A stretch of 64,000 nucleotides of DNA, from positions 248,001-312,000 of the forward strand of contig CAVSDL010000008.1 of assembly GCA_963726775.1 (NCBI GenBank), given 5' to 3'. Origin of the DNA: CAIWHR01 sp963726775. GTDB lineage: Bacteria > Pseudomonadota > Gammaproteobacteria > Burkholderiales > Casimicrobiaceae. The position numbers were made by a program, and so were the translations under genes. Position 1 is the first letter of the stretch; every line of letters begins with the position of its first letter. Positions 17,512 to 28,868 of this stretch are shown in pieces. The notes under the pieces are model-generated. The model worked only from the letters and a program-made list of their open reading frames with translations, was not told the DNA's origin and searched no databases.

Positions 17512-18084
17512 ATGAGCCTTCACGAGAAGCAAGACAAAGTCACCTTTCTCTCCGCGGTACTGCTCGTCGCCACGGTGGCGATAGCCGGGGTTGCGCCGCG
17601 AGCCACGGCACAAGGACGCGCGGCGCTCGAAGCCGACGCCACTCGCGCCTACGCCAAACTCGTCGCGAGCATCCCGGCGGCGAAGGCGCTCGGCAAGGAC
17701 GCGGTGGCGGTGCTGGTGTTTCCGAAAATCACGAAGGCGGGATTGGGGATCGGCGGCCAGTACGGCGACGGCGTGCTGCTGAGGTCGGGCAAGGCGGCGG
17801 GTTACTACAACACGTCGGGTGCATCGTATGGCTTGCAGGCCGGTGCACAGCAATTCGGGTATGCGATGTTTTTCATGAACGAGAAATCGCTCAAGGCGCT
17901 GACCGAGACCAGCGGCTTCGAGGTCGGCGTCGGGCCGAGCGTGGTAATGGTGGACGAAGGGATGGCCAAGACGCTGACGACGGTCACGGCCAAGCAGGAC
18001 GTCTACGCCTTCGTCTTCGGGCAGAAGGGCCTGATGGCCGGCGTTGGCCTCCAGGGCAACAAGATCACCCGGCTCGCAAAGTAA
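17512..18084 (+). CDS. SYLF (Ysc84) domain lipid-binding protein, exported
   Basis: A 190-residue protein with a signal peptide-like N-terminus (TFLSAVLLVATVAIAGVAP, cleavage probably after residue 33). A SYLF domain follows: AVAVLVFPKITKAGLGIGGQYGDGVL, then YYNTSGASYGLQAGAQQFGYAMFF and the C-terminal GQKGLMAGVGLQG. SYLF domains bind phosphoinositides in eukaryotes; the bacterial members are usually exported and of uncertain role. It stands alone and converges on rlmM. Confidence 0.85.
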   Translation: MSLHEKQDKVTFLSAVLLVATVAIAGVAPRATAQGRAALEADATRAYAKLVASIPAAKALGKDAVAVLVFPKITKAGLGIGGQYGDGVLLRSGKAAGYYNTSGASYGLQAGAQQFGYAMFFMNEKSLKALTETSGFEVGVGPSVVMVDEGMAKTLTTVTAKQDVYAFVFGQKGLMAGVGLQGNKITRLAK

Positions 18085-18148
18085 CGCAGCAGACGAAGCA
18101 CAGACCGGGTGTCTGCGCGAGGAGTGGACACAGTGTGAGCGTGAGGCC

Positions 18149-19279
18149 CTAGCCTTCGCGCGCAAGGTAGCCGGTCACCTCCTCGCGGTCGTGGTAGAGC
18201 TGACGAAACTGTAGCGTGTACGGCGCGCGAGTCCGGTCGAGCGCATCGCGGATGATCGCCTCGCAGCGCCGGACCTCGTCGTGACGCCGCTTCATCGGCA
18301 GCTTCAGGTTGAAGATCGATCGCCGCGCGTGACCTTCGCCGATCCAGCGCCCCACGAGCGCCGCGATTCGCGCGGGTTGCAGGACGATGTCGCACACCAT
18401 CCAGTCGACCGGCTTGCGCGGCAGATAGGCGAGGCCGTCCGCACGCAGGTGGGTGACCAGCGGGTCATCGGCGATTTCGCCCCTGAGAGGACCGTTGTCC
18501 ACTGCGGTAACCCGCACGCCGCGGTGCGCGAGCTGCCACGACCAGCCGCCCGGCGCCGCACCCAGGTCGACGGCGCGCATGCCGGCGTGCAGCAGATCGG
18601 GTTCGCGCTCACCGAGGAAGGTGACGAGCGCTTCCGCGAGCTTCAGCGCGGATCGCGACGGCGCTGCGCGAGGCATCCGCAAGCGCGGAATGCCCATCGG
18701 CCAGGGGCTTGCCCACGGCGGCACGCTGGCGCCGACGTAGACATGCGCGCCGTCGACGAAAAGGACGTGGAGACGCGGCCGCGGCGCGCGACTGCCGCCG
18801 TCGTCCGCGGCCAGCGCGCCGCGCCCCTCGAGCGCTTCCGCGAGCCGCGGCGCGAGCGCACGGCACAGGCCGGAGAGTTGCTTGCCGTCGTTGGTGTCCG
18901 GCGTTTCGAGGCGCAGTTCCGCGAATGGCGGAGCGCCGCCATCCTGCGTCCGGCCGCCGGGAACCAGCGATTCCGCGCGGAAGGAATCCGCGAGCTCCGC
19001 GAGCGGGACAACGCGGTCGGGACGTCGCCCGGCGAGCGAGGGGTCGAACAAGGTGTGCGGACCCGTTCCGATGAAGAGCGACCGGATGAAGATCGGCGTC
19101 GCGCGGTCGAGGGCGCGGCGCCAGCGCGCCGCGTCAAACCCGCGCGGTGTCGCGACGACGATGCCGCCCTGCGCCGCGACCTCGGCCTCGGTCGCAACGG
19201 ACGCGGCAATCGTTTGCAGGTCGAGGGCCGCCTCGTGCTCGAAGCCGGCGCGGCAGTGGGCGACGAGGACCGGCGGCAT
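18149..19279 (-). CDS. rlmM: 23S rRNA 2'-O-ribose methyltransferase RlmM
   Basis: A 376-residue SAM-dependent enzyme that in E. coli methylates C2498 of 23S rRNA. An N-terminal THUMP-like/ferredoxin-like region (about residues 1-170) precedes a Rossmann methyltransferase domain with SRSALKLAEA, the SAM motif VDLGAAPGGWSWQL, AVDNGPL, and the catalytic-type MVCDIV and NLKLPMKRR. The start at 19279 (MPPVLVAHCRAGFEHEA) aligns with the E. coli N-terminus; a Met 21 codons upstream (19342) is an alternative, since GGAGG upstream of 19279 is farther away than usual. It is transcribed after gsiD on the same strand. Confidence 0.88.
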   Translation of the reverse strand: MPPVLVAHCRAGFEHEAALDLQTIAASVATEAEVAAQGGIVVATPRGFDAARWRRALDRATPIFIRSLFIGTGPHTLFDPSLAGRRPDRVVPLAELADSFRAESLVPGGRTQDGGAPPFAELRLETPDTNDGKQLSGLCRALAPRLAEALEGRGALAADDGGSRAPRPRLHVLFVDGAHVYVGASVPPWASPWPMGIPRLRMPRAAPSRSALKLAEALVTFLGEREPDLLHAGMRAVDLGAAPGGWSWQLAHRGVRVTAVDNGPLRGEIADDPLVTHLRADGLAYLPRKPVDWMVCDIVLQPARIAALVGRWIGEGHARRSIFNLKLPMKRRHDEVRRCEAIIRDALDRTRAPYTLQFRQLYHDREEVTGYLAREG

Positions 19280-19382
19280 CGAAACGACGGTGCTTCCTCC
19301 GATGTCCGCGGCGATCAGGGGTTTCGCGTCGTCACGGGTCATCGCCTCGCTCGCTCCGGCGTCCTTCGCCTCGCCGCCGCGC

Positions 19383-20288
19383 TCAACGCTGCTCGATCTT
19401 CGGGTCGAGCGCGTCGCGCAGGCCGTCGCCCAGCAGATTGAATGCAAGAACGGTGACGAAGATGGCGATGGCGGGGAAGAGCGCGACGTGCGGTGCCAGC
19501 AGCATGTCCGAGCGCGCGGCGTCGAGCATCGCGCCCCATTCGGGGGTCGGCGGCTGCGCGCCCATGCCGAGGAACGACAGGCTCGCGGCGGTGATGATCG
19601 ACGTGCCGATGCGCAGGGAAAAATAGACTACGACCGCCGAGATCGTGCCGGGGAAGATGTGGCGGGATATGATCGTCCAGTCGGTCGCCCCGATGCTGCG
19701 CGCGGCCTCGACGAACGTGAGGTGCTTCAATGCCAGCGTGTTGCCGCGAACGAGCCGCGCGAACGTCGGCACGCTGAAGATGGCGACCGCGACGACGACG
19801 TTGGCCATGCCGCCACCCAGGATCGCGACGATCCCGATAGCGAGCAGGATGCCGGGAAACGCGAACAGGACGTCGCAGAGCCGCATGATCGCACGGTCGG
19901 TCCAGCCTTCGTAGTAGCCCGCGGCGAGGCCGAGCAGCGTGCCCAGCAACGCCCCGAACGCGACCGAGGCGAATCCCGCCGCGAGCGAGATCCGCGCGCC
20001 CATCAGGATGCGGCTGAAGATGTCGCGCCCCAGTGAATCGACGCCGAACAGGTGCTGCCACGTCGGCGGCGCGTTGAGCCGGTCGTAGTCGAAATAGGTC
20101 TCGGCGTCGTAGGGCACGATCCACGGTGCCAGCACCGCGACGATGGCGAGCGCGGCCACGAACGCGCCGGCGGCGAGCGCGACTCGCTGTCGCTTGAATT
20201 TGCGCCAGAATTCCGACCACGGCGTGCGTACCCGGTCCGGGCCGGCGGCGGTTTCAGGCGGCGGAACCGTCTCCGAAAGGGCGCTCAC
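19383..20288 (-). CDS. gsiD: Glutathione/peptide ABC transporter permease GsiD
   Basis: A 301-residue inner-membrane permease. After a cytoplasmic N-terminus (WSEFWRKFKRQRVALAAG) there are six spans and the family EAA motif (EAARSIGATDWTIISRHIFPG), which contacts the ATPase. The conserved DSLGRDIFSRILMGARISL loop is typical of the DppC/GsiD group. The start is a GTG at 20288 that overlaps the gsiC stop (GTGA). It forms a permease pair with GsiC and is the last gene of the operon. Confidence 0.9.
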   Translation of the reverse strand: MSALSETVPPPETAAGPDRVRTPWSEFWRKFKRQRVALAAGAFVAALAIVAVLAPWIVPYDAETYFDYDRLNAPPTWQHLFGVDSLGRDIFSRILMGARISLAAGFASVAFGALLGTLLGLAAGYYEGWTDRAIMRLCDVLFAFPGILLAIGIVAILGGGMANVVVAVAIFSVPTFARLVRGNTLALKHLTFVEAARSIGATDWTIISRHIFPGTISAVVVYFSLRIGTSIITAASLSFLGMGAQPPTPEWGAMLDAARSDMLLAPHVALFPAIAIFVTVLAFNLLGDGLRDALDPKIEQR

Positions 20289-21208
20289 GAGCGATACCTG
20301 ATCGCCGGGTTGATCAATCCGTACAGCACGTCGACAGCGAGATTGATCAGGATGAACTCGAGCGAGAAGAGCAGCACCAGCGCCTGGATCACCGGGTAAT
20401 CGCGCATGTCGACGGCGTCGACGAGCAGCCGGCCGAGCCCGGGCCAGTTGAAGACCTTCTCGACGACGATCGACCCGCCGAGCAGGAAGCCGAATTGCAG
20501 GCCCATCATGGTCACGATGGGGATAAGGGCGTTGCGCATGCCGTGCTTGATGACCACCCGGCCCTCGCCCAGGCCCTTCGCGCGCGCAGTCCGGATGTAG
20601 TCCTCGCCGAGAATGTCGACGAACGACGAGCGCGTGAATCGCGCCATGATCGCGGCGACCGCGGCGCCCAGCGTCAGCGAGGGCAGGATGTAATGCTTCC
20701 ACGTGTCGTCGCCGACGGTCGGCAGCCAGCCGAGCTGCACCGCGAAGATCTGCATCAGGACCATGCCGAGCGCGAACGCCGGGAACGAGATGCCGGAGAC
20801 GGCGAGAGTCATCCCCAACCGGTCGGGCCAGCGGTTGCGCCAGACGGCGGACAGGACGCCGAGCGTCATGCCGAACAGGACCGACCAGCCCATGCTCCAT
20901 ACGGTGAGCCACAGCGTCGGCAGGAAGCGGTCGGCGATTTCGGAACGCACCGGCCGCTTGGTCCGCAGCGACCGTCCGAAATCCCAGTGCAGGACACCGT
21001 CGACGAAGCGGACGAACTGCTGCGCCAGCGGCCGGTCGAGCCCCAGGTCGCGACGCACGAGCTCGACGGTCTCCAGATTCGCGTCCGGGCCGGCGGCGAG
21101 GCGCGCCGGATCGCCGGGCAGCAGATGCACGAACAGAAAGACCAGCAGGCCGACCAGGAACAGCGTCGGCAGCAGGCCGGCGAGGCGCTTGACGATGTAT
21201 TGCAGCAT
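20285..21208 (-). CDS. gsiC: Glutathione/peptide ABC transporter permease GsiC
   Basis: A 307-residue permease whose sequence follows E. coli GsiC closely from MLQYIVKRLAGLLPTLF to the end. Examples are FVHLLPGDPARL, LWLTVWSMGWSVLFGM, ISFPAFALGM and FGFLLGGSIVVEKVFNWPG. The EAA-type loop (EDYIRTARAKGLGEGRVV) is intact. In E. coli GsiABCD imports glutathione as a sulfur source. It lies 202 bp downstream of gsiB; that gap contains a dispersed palindromic repeat. Confidence 0.93.
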   Translation of the reverse strand: MLQYIVKRLAGLLPTLFLVGLLVFLFVHLLPGDPARLAAGPDANLETVELVRRDLGLDRPLAQQFVRFVDGVLHWDFGRSLRTKRPVRSEIADRFLPTLWLTVWSMGWSVLFGMTLGVLSAVWRNRWPDRLGMTLAVSGISFPAFALGMVLMQIFAVQLGWLPTVGDDTWKHYILPSLTLGAAVAAIMARFTRSSFVDILGEDYIRTARAKGLGEGRVVIKHGMRNALIPIVTMMGLQFGFLLGGSIVVEKVFNWPGLGRLLVDAVDMRDYPVIQALVLLFSLEFILINLAVDVLYGLINPAIRYRS

Positions 21209-21259
21209 CCGGGCAGCGAAGGTCGCAGGTCAGCGTTGACGCCTGCGAACCTCCGCCCT

Positions 21260-21325
21260 GTCGTTCCCGCGAACGCGGGAACCCAGCGTCGTTTCCTCCA
21301 ACGTCACTGGATCCCCGCCCCCCAT
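21260..21325. repeat. Dispersed REP-like palindrome, copy 1 (degenerate right half)
   Basis: The palindrome TTCCCGCGAACGCGGGAA (about 21263-21280) is followed by CCCAGCGTC and a diverged right half (CTGGATCCCCG). The same core recurs at 45429-45501 and 58446-58527. It lies between gsiB and gsiC, where such elements often form hairpins that protect upstream mRNA. Confidence 0.75.
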
Positions 21326-21410
21326 CGGGTCGGGTGCAGGCTCTGCGCGCGGATGACGCATTTGTTTCCAATCGCGCGCCGGTTGCACGACCCGCTCTTG
21401 GACAATTGCG

Positions 21411-22955
21411 TCACTTGAGGTCGATTTCGGTGAAGTTGAACGACGCGTCCGGAATGACGTAGACGCCGGTCAGTTTCCGGTTGTTCGCCGACAGCAGGCG
21501 CTCGGTGACCAGCGGCGCCCACGGGGCGTCGGCCCAGATCTGCTCCTGGGCGTCCTTGTAGAGCTTCGCCTTCTCGGCCGAATTTGTCGTCAGCTGCGCG
21601 CCCTTGATGTCGGCGTCGACCTTGTCGTTCCTGTAATACGCGGTATTGAAGAGCTTCGGCGGCCACGACTCGCCGTACAGCAGCGGGCGCAGCGCCCAGT
21701 CGGCCTCACCGGTCGAGGTCGACCATCCGACATAGTAGAGCCGCACCGGCGCGGTCTTCGGATCCTGCCAGCTCTCCACCTTCTCGACGCGCTGGCCGGC
21801 CTCGAGCAGCGTGATCTTCGTCCTGATGCCGATCTGCTGCAGCTGCTGCTGGAGCACCTGCGTGACCTTCTGCGCCGTCGTGTGGTTGTAAGCCGACCAG
21901 AGCTCGGTCTCGAATCCATTGGGATAGCCCGCGTCGGCCAGCAGCTGCTTGGCCTTGGCGACGTCGTTCGGCCAGGGTCCGAGCTTCACCGCGTATTCGA
22001 CGCCCTGCGGGACCACGCCTTCCGCAGGCGCTGCGTACCCGTTGAACGCGACCTTGGCCACCGCCTCCTTGTTGATCGCGTAGGCGATCGCCTGCCGCAC
22101 CTTCGGATTGTCGAACGGCTTCTGCTGCGTGTTCATCGAGAGGTAGCGCAGCACGATCGACGGTGCGGCGACGACCTCGATCTCGGGTTTCGACTTCAGA
22201 ACCTCGGCGACCTCATAGGGGACGGGAAACGTGAAATGCGCCTCGCCCGTCTGCATCATGGCGGCACGGGAATTATTGTCGACGACCGGCTTCCAGGTGA
22301 TCGTGTCGACCTTCGGGTAGCCCTTCTTCCAGTAGCCGTCGAACTTCGCCACCTTGAGATAGTCGGTCGCCTTCCACTCGACGAACCGGAACGGGCCGGT
22401 GCCCACCGGATTGAAGGCAATGTCCTTGTTGCCGTATTTCGCCAGCGCGGCCGGGCTGATCATCACCGTGGACGGATGCGCGAGCTGGGCGATGAACGGC
22501 GAGAACGGCGTTTTCAGCGTGATGCGCACGGTGGTATCGTCGACCACCTCGGTCTTCGCGATGTTGTTGTTGTAGAGCCCGTAGCGCTTGAGCTTGTTGT
22601 CGGGGTTGGTCACGCGATCGAGGCTCGTCTTGACCGCGTCGGCCTTGAAATCGGTGCCGTCGTGGAACTTGATCCCCTTCCTGAGCTTGATCGTGTAGAC
22701 GAGCCCGTCCGGGCTGACCGCGTAGCTCTCCGCCAGCACCGGAATCAGCTTCATGTCCTTGTCGAAGCCGAACAGGCCCTCGTAGAACGACTTGGCCATC
22801 GCCTGCGACAGCGTGTCGTTGGCGTCGTACGGATCTGTCGTCGTGAACGTCGACGCGACGGCGAACACGACGTCCTTGGCGGCCAGTGCCGGGCCCGTCG
22901 CGAGTGCCGCCAGCGCGAATGCAAGAACGGCAGCCGGGCGATGCAGAGTGTTCAT
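21411..22955 (-). CDS. gsiB: Glutathione/peptide-binding periplasmic protein GsiB
   Basis: A 514-residue SBP family 5 protein with a signal peptide (residues 1-25, cleaved after ALA in GPALAAKDV). Large parts match E. coli GsiB, including TTDPYDANDTLSQAMAKSFY, HDGTDF, ISPAALAKYGNKD, YVGWSTSTGEADWAL and the C-terminal PDASFNFTEIDL. It binds the substrate in the periplasm and delivers it to GsiCD. AAGGAG stands seven bases before the ATG at 22955, giving the strongest ribosome site of the operon. Confidence 0.93.
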   Translation of the reverse strand: MNTLHRPAAVLAFALAALATGPALAAKDVVFAVASTFTTTDPYDANDTLSQAMAKSFYEGLFGFDKDMKLIPVLAESYAVSPDGLVYTIKLRKGIKFHDGTDFKADAVKTSLDRVTNPDNKLKRYGLYNNNIAKTEVVDDTTVRITLKTPFSPFIAQLAHPSTVMISPAALAKYGNKDIAFNPVGTGPFRFVEWKATDYLKVAKFDGYWKKGYPKVDTITWKPVVDNNSRAAMMQTGEAHFTFPVPYEVAEVLKSKPEIEVVAAPSIVLRYLSMNTQQKPFDNPKVRQAIAYAINKEAVAKVAFNGYAAPAEGVVPQGVEYAVKLGPWPNDVAKAKQLLADAGYPNGFETELWSAYNHTTAQKVTQVLQQQLQQIGIRTKITLLEAGQRVEKVESWQDPKTAPVRLYYVGWSTSTGEADWALRPLLYGESWPPKLFNTAYYRNDKVDADIKGAQLTTNSAEKAKLYKDAQEQIWADAPWAPLVTERLLSANNRKLTGVYVIPDASFNFTEIDLK

Positions 22956-23006
22956 GGGGAATCTCCTTGTCGGGCAAGACGGGGTCGGGTGTCGCGCAGT
23001 CCGGAT

Positions 23007-24869
<1,863 letters not shown>

Positions 24870-24984
24870 GTGGACGGACGGGAAGGCCGCGCTGCCGCGG
24901 GCGCTGCGGCGGAACGATTGTCGCGGGGCCCGCGCCGCGCGAATCCGGCGCGACCGGACAACTCGGGCCCCCCGGGGCGCGCGG

Positions 24985-26511
24985 TCAGACCTTTTCGGGT
25001 TCCGTCACCCGACGCTTCATCAGCAGCGCCGGCACGGGTTTGCCGTGGCCGAAAGCCTTCCGCGACGAATGCGTCGGCGAGGGCGTAATCGCGGAATCCA
25101 CGGCATGCACGCCAGCCGGCGCCATGGGGGGCTGGTCCGGATTGAGCGCATAGGCGCGCTCGCGCTCCTCGCGGCGTTGATCTCCGTAATTCGGTCCGTT
25201 CGAACGCGCGCCTTCTGTGGAACCCTTGACCGGGGTCGGTGCCGCGGGTGCAACGCGGGTGCGGTGCGGTTCGCGCGGCGCGCGCGCGGGATGATCGCTA
25301 CGCTCGCCACGACGGGCACGCGGTTTGTGCTCGGCGGGCTCCGCTCTAGCCGTCGTCGGGTCGAAACCGTCCGCGGTCACGACTTCCACCTTCTTCTTCA
25401 GCAGCCGCTCGATGTCGGCGAGGTAACGTTCCTCGTCGGGCGCGACCAACGAGATCGCCTCGCCCGAGAGACCCGCGCGACCCGTGCGGCCGATGCGGTG
25501 GATGTAGTCTCCGGGCACGTGCGGCAACTCGTAATTGACGACGAGCGGCAAGTCGTCGATGTCGAGGCCCCGCGCGGCGACGTCCGTCGCCACCAGCACC
25601 TGCAGCTTGCCCTCCTTGAACGCGGCGAGAGCCTCCATGCGCGCCTGCTGCGTCTTGTCGCCGTGGATCGCATCGGTGACCAGGCCGTCCTTTTCGAGCT
25701 GGCGCGCGAGCCGCGAGGCGCCGTGCTTGGTGCGCATGAAGCACAGCACCTGGTTCAGATTGCGCGAGCGGACCAGATGCTCGAGCAGCGCCCGCTTCGC
25801 TTCCGCGGGCACCTTGTAGGCGAATTGCGAGACGGTTTCCGCCGCCGTGTTGCGCTTGGCGACCTCGATCAACTGCGGCGCGTTCAAGAGCTGGTCGGCG
25901 AGCTTCTTGATTTCGCCGGAGAACGTCGCCGAGAACAGCAGATTCTGGCGCTTGGCGGTGACGGGCAGCAGCGCCATGATCCGCTTGATGTCCGGAATGA
26001 AGCCCATGTCCAGCATCCGGTCGGCTTCATCGAGAACGAAGATCTCGACCTGGCCGAGATAGACGCTCTTGTGCTCGATGTGATCGAGCAGGCGGCCCGG
26101 GGTAGCGACGAGAATCTCGATGCCGCCGCGGACGATGGCAAGCTGCTGCTTGATGTCGACGCCGCCGAAGACGACCGTCGAGCGCAGGTTGGTATGCTTG
26201 CCGTAGGTGCGGAACGATTCCTCGACCTGCACCGCGAGCTCGCGCGTTGGCGTCAGGATCAGGGCCCGTACCGGATGCCGCGCCGGCGAGGGGCTCGAAT
26301 TCGCCATCGGGGCCAGCTTCTGCAGGATCGGCAGCGCGAAGCCGGCGGTCTTGCCGGTGCCGGTCTGGGCGCCGCCCATGACGTCCTTGCCGGCGAGAAT
26401 GACGGGGATCGCCTGCACCTGGATGGGTGTAGGCGTGGTGTAGCCGGCTTCTTCCACGGCCCGCAACAACTCGGGTCGCAGTCCGAGCTCGGCAAAGCTC
26501 GTTGCGCTCAT
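24985..26511 (-). CDS. rhlE: DEAD-box ATP-dependent RNA helicase RhlE
   Basis: A 508-residue RNA helicase with every core motif: Q motif (PTPIQVQAIP), AQTGTGKT, PTRELA, DEAD (LDEADRML), SAT, ARGLD and HRIGRTGR. The last 110 residues are a basic, Pro/Ala-rich disordered tail typical of RhlE. RhlE acts in ribosome assembly and RNA decay. The start at 26511 (MSATSFAELGL) has AGGAGC seven bases upstream; the frame extends 112 codons further but crosses the promoter region. It diverges from typA. Confidence 0.94.
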   Translation of the reverse strand: MSATSFAELGLRPELLRAVEEAGYTTPTPIQVQAIPVILAGKDVMGGAQTGTGKTAGFALPILQKLAPMANSSPSPARHPVRALILTPTRELAVQVEESFRTYGKHTNLRSTVVFGGVDIKQQLAIVRGGIEILVATPGRLLDHIEHKSVYLGQVEIFVLDEADRMLDMGFIPDIKRIMALLPVTAKRQNLLFSATFSGEIKKLADQLLNAPQLIEVAKRNTAAETVSQFAYKVPAEAKRALLEHLVRSRNLNQVLCFMRTKHGASRLARQLEKDGLVTDAIHGDKTQQARMEALAAFKEGKLQVLVATDVAARGLDIDDLPLVVNYELPHVPGDYIHRIGRTGRAGLSGEAISLVAPDEERYLADIERLLKKKVEVVTADGFDPTTARAEPAEHKPRARRGERSDHPARAPREPHRTRVAPAAPTPVKGSTEGARSNGPNYGDQRREERERAYALNPDQPPMAPAGVHAVDSAITPSPTHSSRKAFGHGKPVPALLMKRRVTEPEKV

Positions 26512-26663
26512 TCTTGCTCCTGGTCGCGGCCCATCCCTCGACGGGATTTCCGGTCCAGGCAGCGTTCGTTGACATGGACCGCGAGGCGCCATTCGCGACC
26601 CCGGGGTCGCACGCGTCTCGCGCTTTGTGTTGGGCGGTGACCGGAACGGCCGCCCGAAACGAC

Positions 26664-26692
26664 AGTATAGGATAAGTTTCGGATTTTGCGAA
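26664..26692 (-). promoter_or_regulatory. Probable promoter of rhlE
   Basis: On the minus strand, TTCGCA (26687-26692) and TATACT (26664-26669) are separated by 17 bp. This would give an rhlE leader of roughly 145 nt. Confidence 0.55.
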
Positions 26693-26723
26693 TCATTTCG
26701 GGCGTCGAAACCGGATTTCGGGC

Positions 26724-26729
26724 TATAAT
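26724..26729 (+). promoter_or_regulatory. -10 element of typA
   Basis: A perfect TATAAT stands 66 bp before the typA ATG in the rhlE/typA divergent region. The -35 is not obvious. Confidence 0.5.
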
Positions 26730-26794
26730 TACGAGTTTTCCACGGCATTCCCGGTCGAACGGGAGCCGCGGCGCACGACAACCGGCCCAATCTC

Positions 26795-28771
26795 ATGTCC
26801 ACCCCGATTTCCGCCCAAACGCGTGCCCTGCGCAACATCGCGATCATCGCCCACGTCGATCATGGCAAGACGACGCTCGTCGACAAGCTGCTGGTCCAGG
26901 CGGGCACTTTCGCCAAGCACCAGCACGTCGCGGAACGAATGATGGACAGCAACGATCTGGAGCGTGAACGCGGTATCACGATCCTCGCCAAGAACTGCTC
27001 GATCCGCTACCACGATACGCAGATCAATATCGTCGACACGCCGGGACATGCCGATTTTGGCGGCGAGGTCGAGCGCGTACTGGGCATGGTCGATGGCGTG
27101 CTGCTGCTGGTCGATGCCGTCGAAGGGCCGATGCCGCAGACGCGCTTCGTCACGCTGAAGGCGCTGAAACTCGGCCTCGCGCCCATCGTCGTCGTCAACA
27201 AGGTGGATCGGCCCGGCGCGCGGCCCGAGTGGGTCGTCAACCAGACGTTCGAGCTCTTCGACAAACTTGGTGCAACCGAACAGCAGCTCGACTTTCCCGT
27301 CGTCTACGCGTCGGCGCTCAATGGATGGGCGACCATGGATGTCGAGGTCGCCAAGGCGGCGAGTGAGCGCGGCGGGCGAAGCCCGGGCCCGAAGGGCGCG
27401 TCGCCGCGCGATCGAGCGGAGGCCGACAACGTCGTCGGCGCGCCACCGGGCGGGTTCGGGGAGGCCGACGGCGCGCCTGCGGATGCTTCGATGCGGCCAT
27501 TGTTCGAGACGATCCTCTCGTTCGTGCCGGCGCCCGTCGGCGATCCCGACGAACCGCTGCAATTCCAGGTGAGCGCACTCGACTACTCGAGCTATGTCGG
27601 CCGCCTTGGCATCGGCCGCATCCGTCGCGGCCGGCTTTTGCCCGGACAGGAGGTTGCGATCCTGAACGGCCCTCCCGGTGCCGGCGTCGCGCCGCCGAAG
27701 GCGAAAATCGGGCAGGTTTTCGCGTTCGCCGGGATGGAGCGCGTGCCCGTCGAGTCCGCGCAGGCGGGCGACATCGTACTCGTCACCGGTGTCGATGAAT
27801 TGGCGATCGGCACGACGCTGGCGGCGGTCGAATCGCCCGAGGCGCTGCCGCCGATATCGGTCGACCTGCCGACGCTGTCCATGTACTTCCAGGTCAACAC
27901 GTCGCCGCTTGCCGGGCGCGAAGGCAAGTACGTGACGTCGCGCAATCTCCGCGATCGTTTGGCCAAGGAGGTCCTGACCAATGTGGCGCTGCGCGTGGAG
28001 GAAACCGGCGACACCGATTCGTTCCTCGTGTCCGGGCGCGGCGAGCTCCATTTGACGATCCTGATCGAGAACATGCGGCGCGAGGGCTATGAACTCGCCG
28101 CATCGCGGCCGCGCGTGGTGCTGCGCGAGATCGATGGCGCCACGTGCGAACCGTTCGAGGCCCTGTCGGTCGACGTCGAGGAGCAGCACCAGGGCGCGGT
28201 GATGGAAGCGCTGGGCCCGCGTCGTGGCGACCTTACCAACATGGAATCGGACAGCCGCGGCCGCGTCCGGCTCGAATACCGGATTCCCGCGCGCGGCCTG
28301 ATCGGCTTCCAGGGCGAATTCATGAACCTCACGCGCGGCACGGGCCTCATGAGCCACGTGTTCGACAGCTATGCGACGCTGAAGGGCGACATTCCGGACC
28401 GCCGCAACGGCGTGCTCATTTCCGCCGAAGACGGCGAAGCGGTCGCCTATGCGCTGTGGAAACTGCAGGAGCGCGGGCGGATGTTCGTGTCCCCGGGGGA
28501 CAAGCTGTACGAGGGCATGATCATCGGCATCCACAGCCGCGATAACGATCTCGTCGTGAATCCGATCAAGGGCAAGCAGCTCACCAACGTGCGCTCGTCC
28601 GGCAAGGACGACGCGATCGATCTGGTGCCGCCGATCCAGCTCACGCTCGAATATGCGGTCGAATTCATCGCCGACGACGAACTGGTCGAGGTGACGCCGG
28701 CCTCGATCCGGATCCGCAAGCGCTTCCTCAAGGAACACGAGCGCAAGAAGGCGAGTCGCGAAGCGGCTTGA
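26795..28771 (+). CDS. typA: Translational GTPase TypA/BipA, with an unusual insertion
   Basis: A 658-residue ribosome-associated GTPase involved in 50S assembly and stress adaptation. G-domain motifs are AHVDHGKTT, DTPGHADFG and NKVD, followed by domains II, III, V and the TypA-specific C-terminal domain (GKQLTNVRSSGKDDAIDL). Most TypA proteins are about 600-615 residues; the excess lies after VYASALNGWATMDVEVAKA. There a low-complexity Gly/Ala/Pro/Arg stretch of about 43 residues (DNA 27360-27490) precedes MRPLFETIL, where relatives have roughly ten. The insertion keeps the frame and sits at the junction of the G domain and domain II. Confidence 0.95.
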   Translation: MSTPISAQTRALRNIAIIAHVDHGKTTLVDKLLVQAGTFAKHQHVAERMMDSNDLERERGITILAKNCSIRYHDTQINIVDTPGHADFGGEVERVLGMVDGVLLLVDAVEGPMPQTRFVTLKALKLGLAPIVVVNKVDRPGARPEWVVNQTFELFDKLGATEQQLDFPVVYASALNGWATMDVEVAKAASERGGRSPGPKGASPRDRAEADNVVGAPPGGFGEADGAPADASMRPLFETILSFVPAPVGDPDEPLQFQVSALDYSSYVGRLGIGRIRRGRLLPGQEVAILNGPPGAGVAPPKAKIGQVFAFAGMERVPVESAQAGDIVLVTGVDELAIGTTLAAVESPEALPPISVDLPTLSMYFQVNTSPLAGREGKYVTSRNLRDRLAKEVLTNVALRVEETGDTDSFLVSGRGELHLTILIENMRREGYELAASRPRVVLREIDGATCEPFEALSVDVEEQHQGAVMEALGPRRGDLTNMESDSRGRVRLEYRIPARGLIGFQGEFMNLTRGTGLMSHVFDSYATLKGDIPDRRNGVLISAEDGEAVAYALWKLQERGRMFVSPGDKLYEGMIIGIHSRDNDLVVNPIKGKQLTNVRSSGKDDAIDLVPPIQLTLEYAVEFIADDELVEVTPASIRIRKRFLKEHERKKASREAA

Positions 28772-28868
28772 GCTGCTGACGACGTCGACGAACCCGGCAC
28801 ATTTGGCTCGCCACATTCGCGGCGGTCATGCCGGGCGGGTGACCGGTCCGTAGTACACTCGGCGCGCC

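Noticed and set aside
19383..21371. A single 662-residue gene covering gsiD and gsiC
   Set aside because: The first half reads gsiC in the wrong frame; gsiD begins at the GTG at 20288 that overlaps the gsiC stop.
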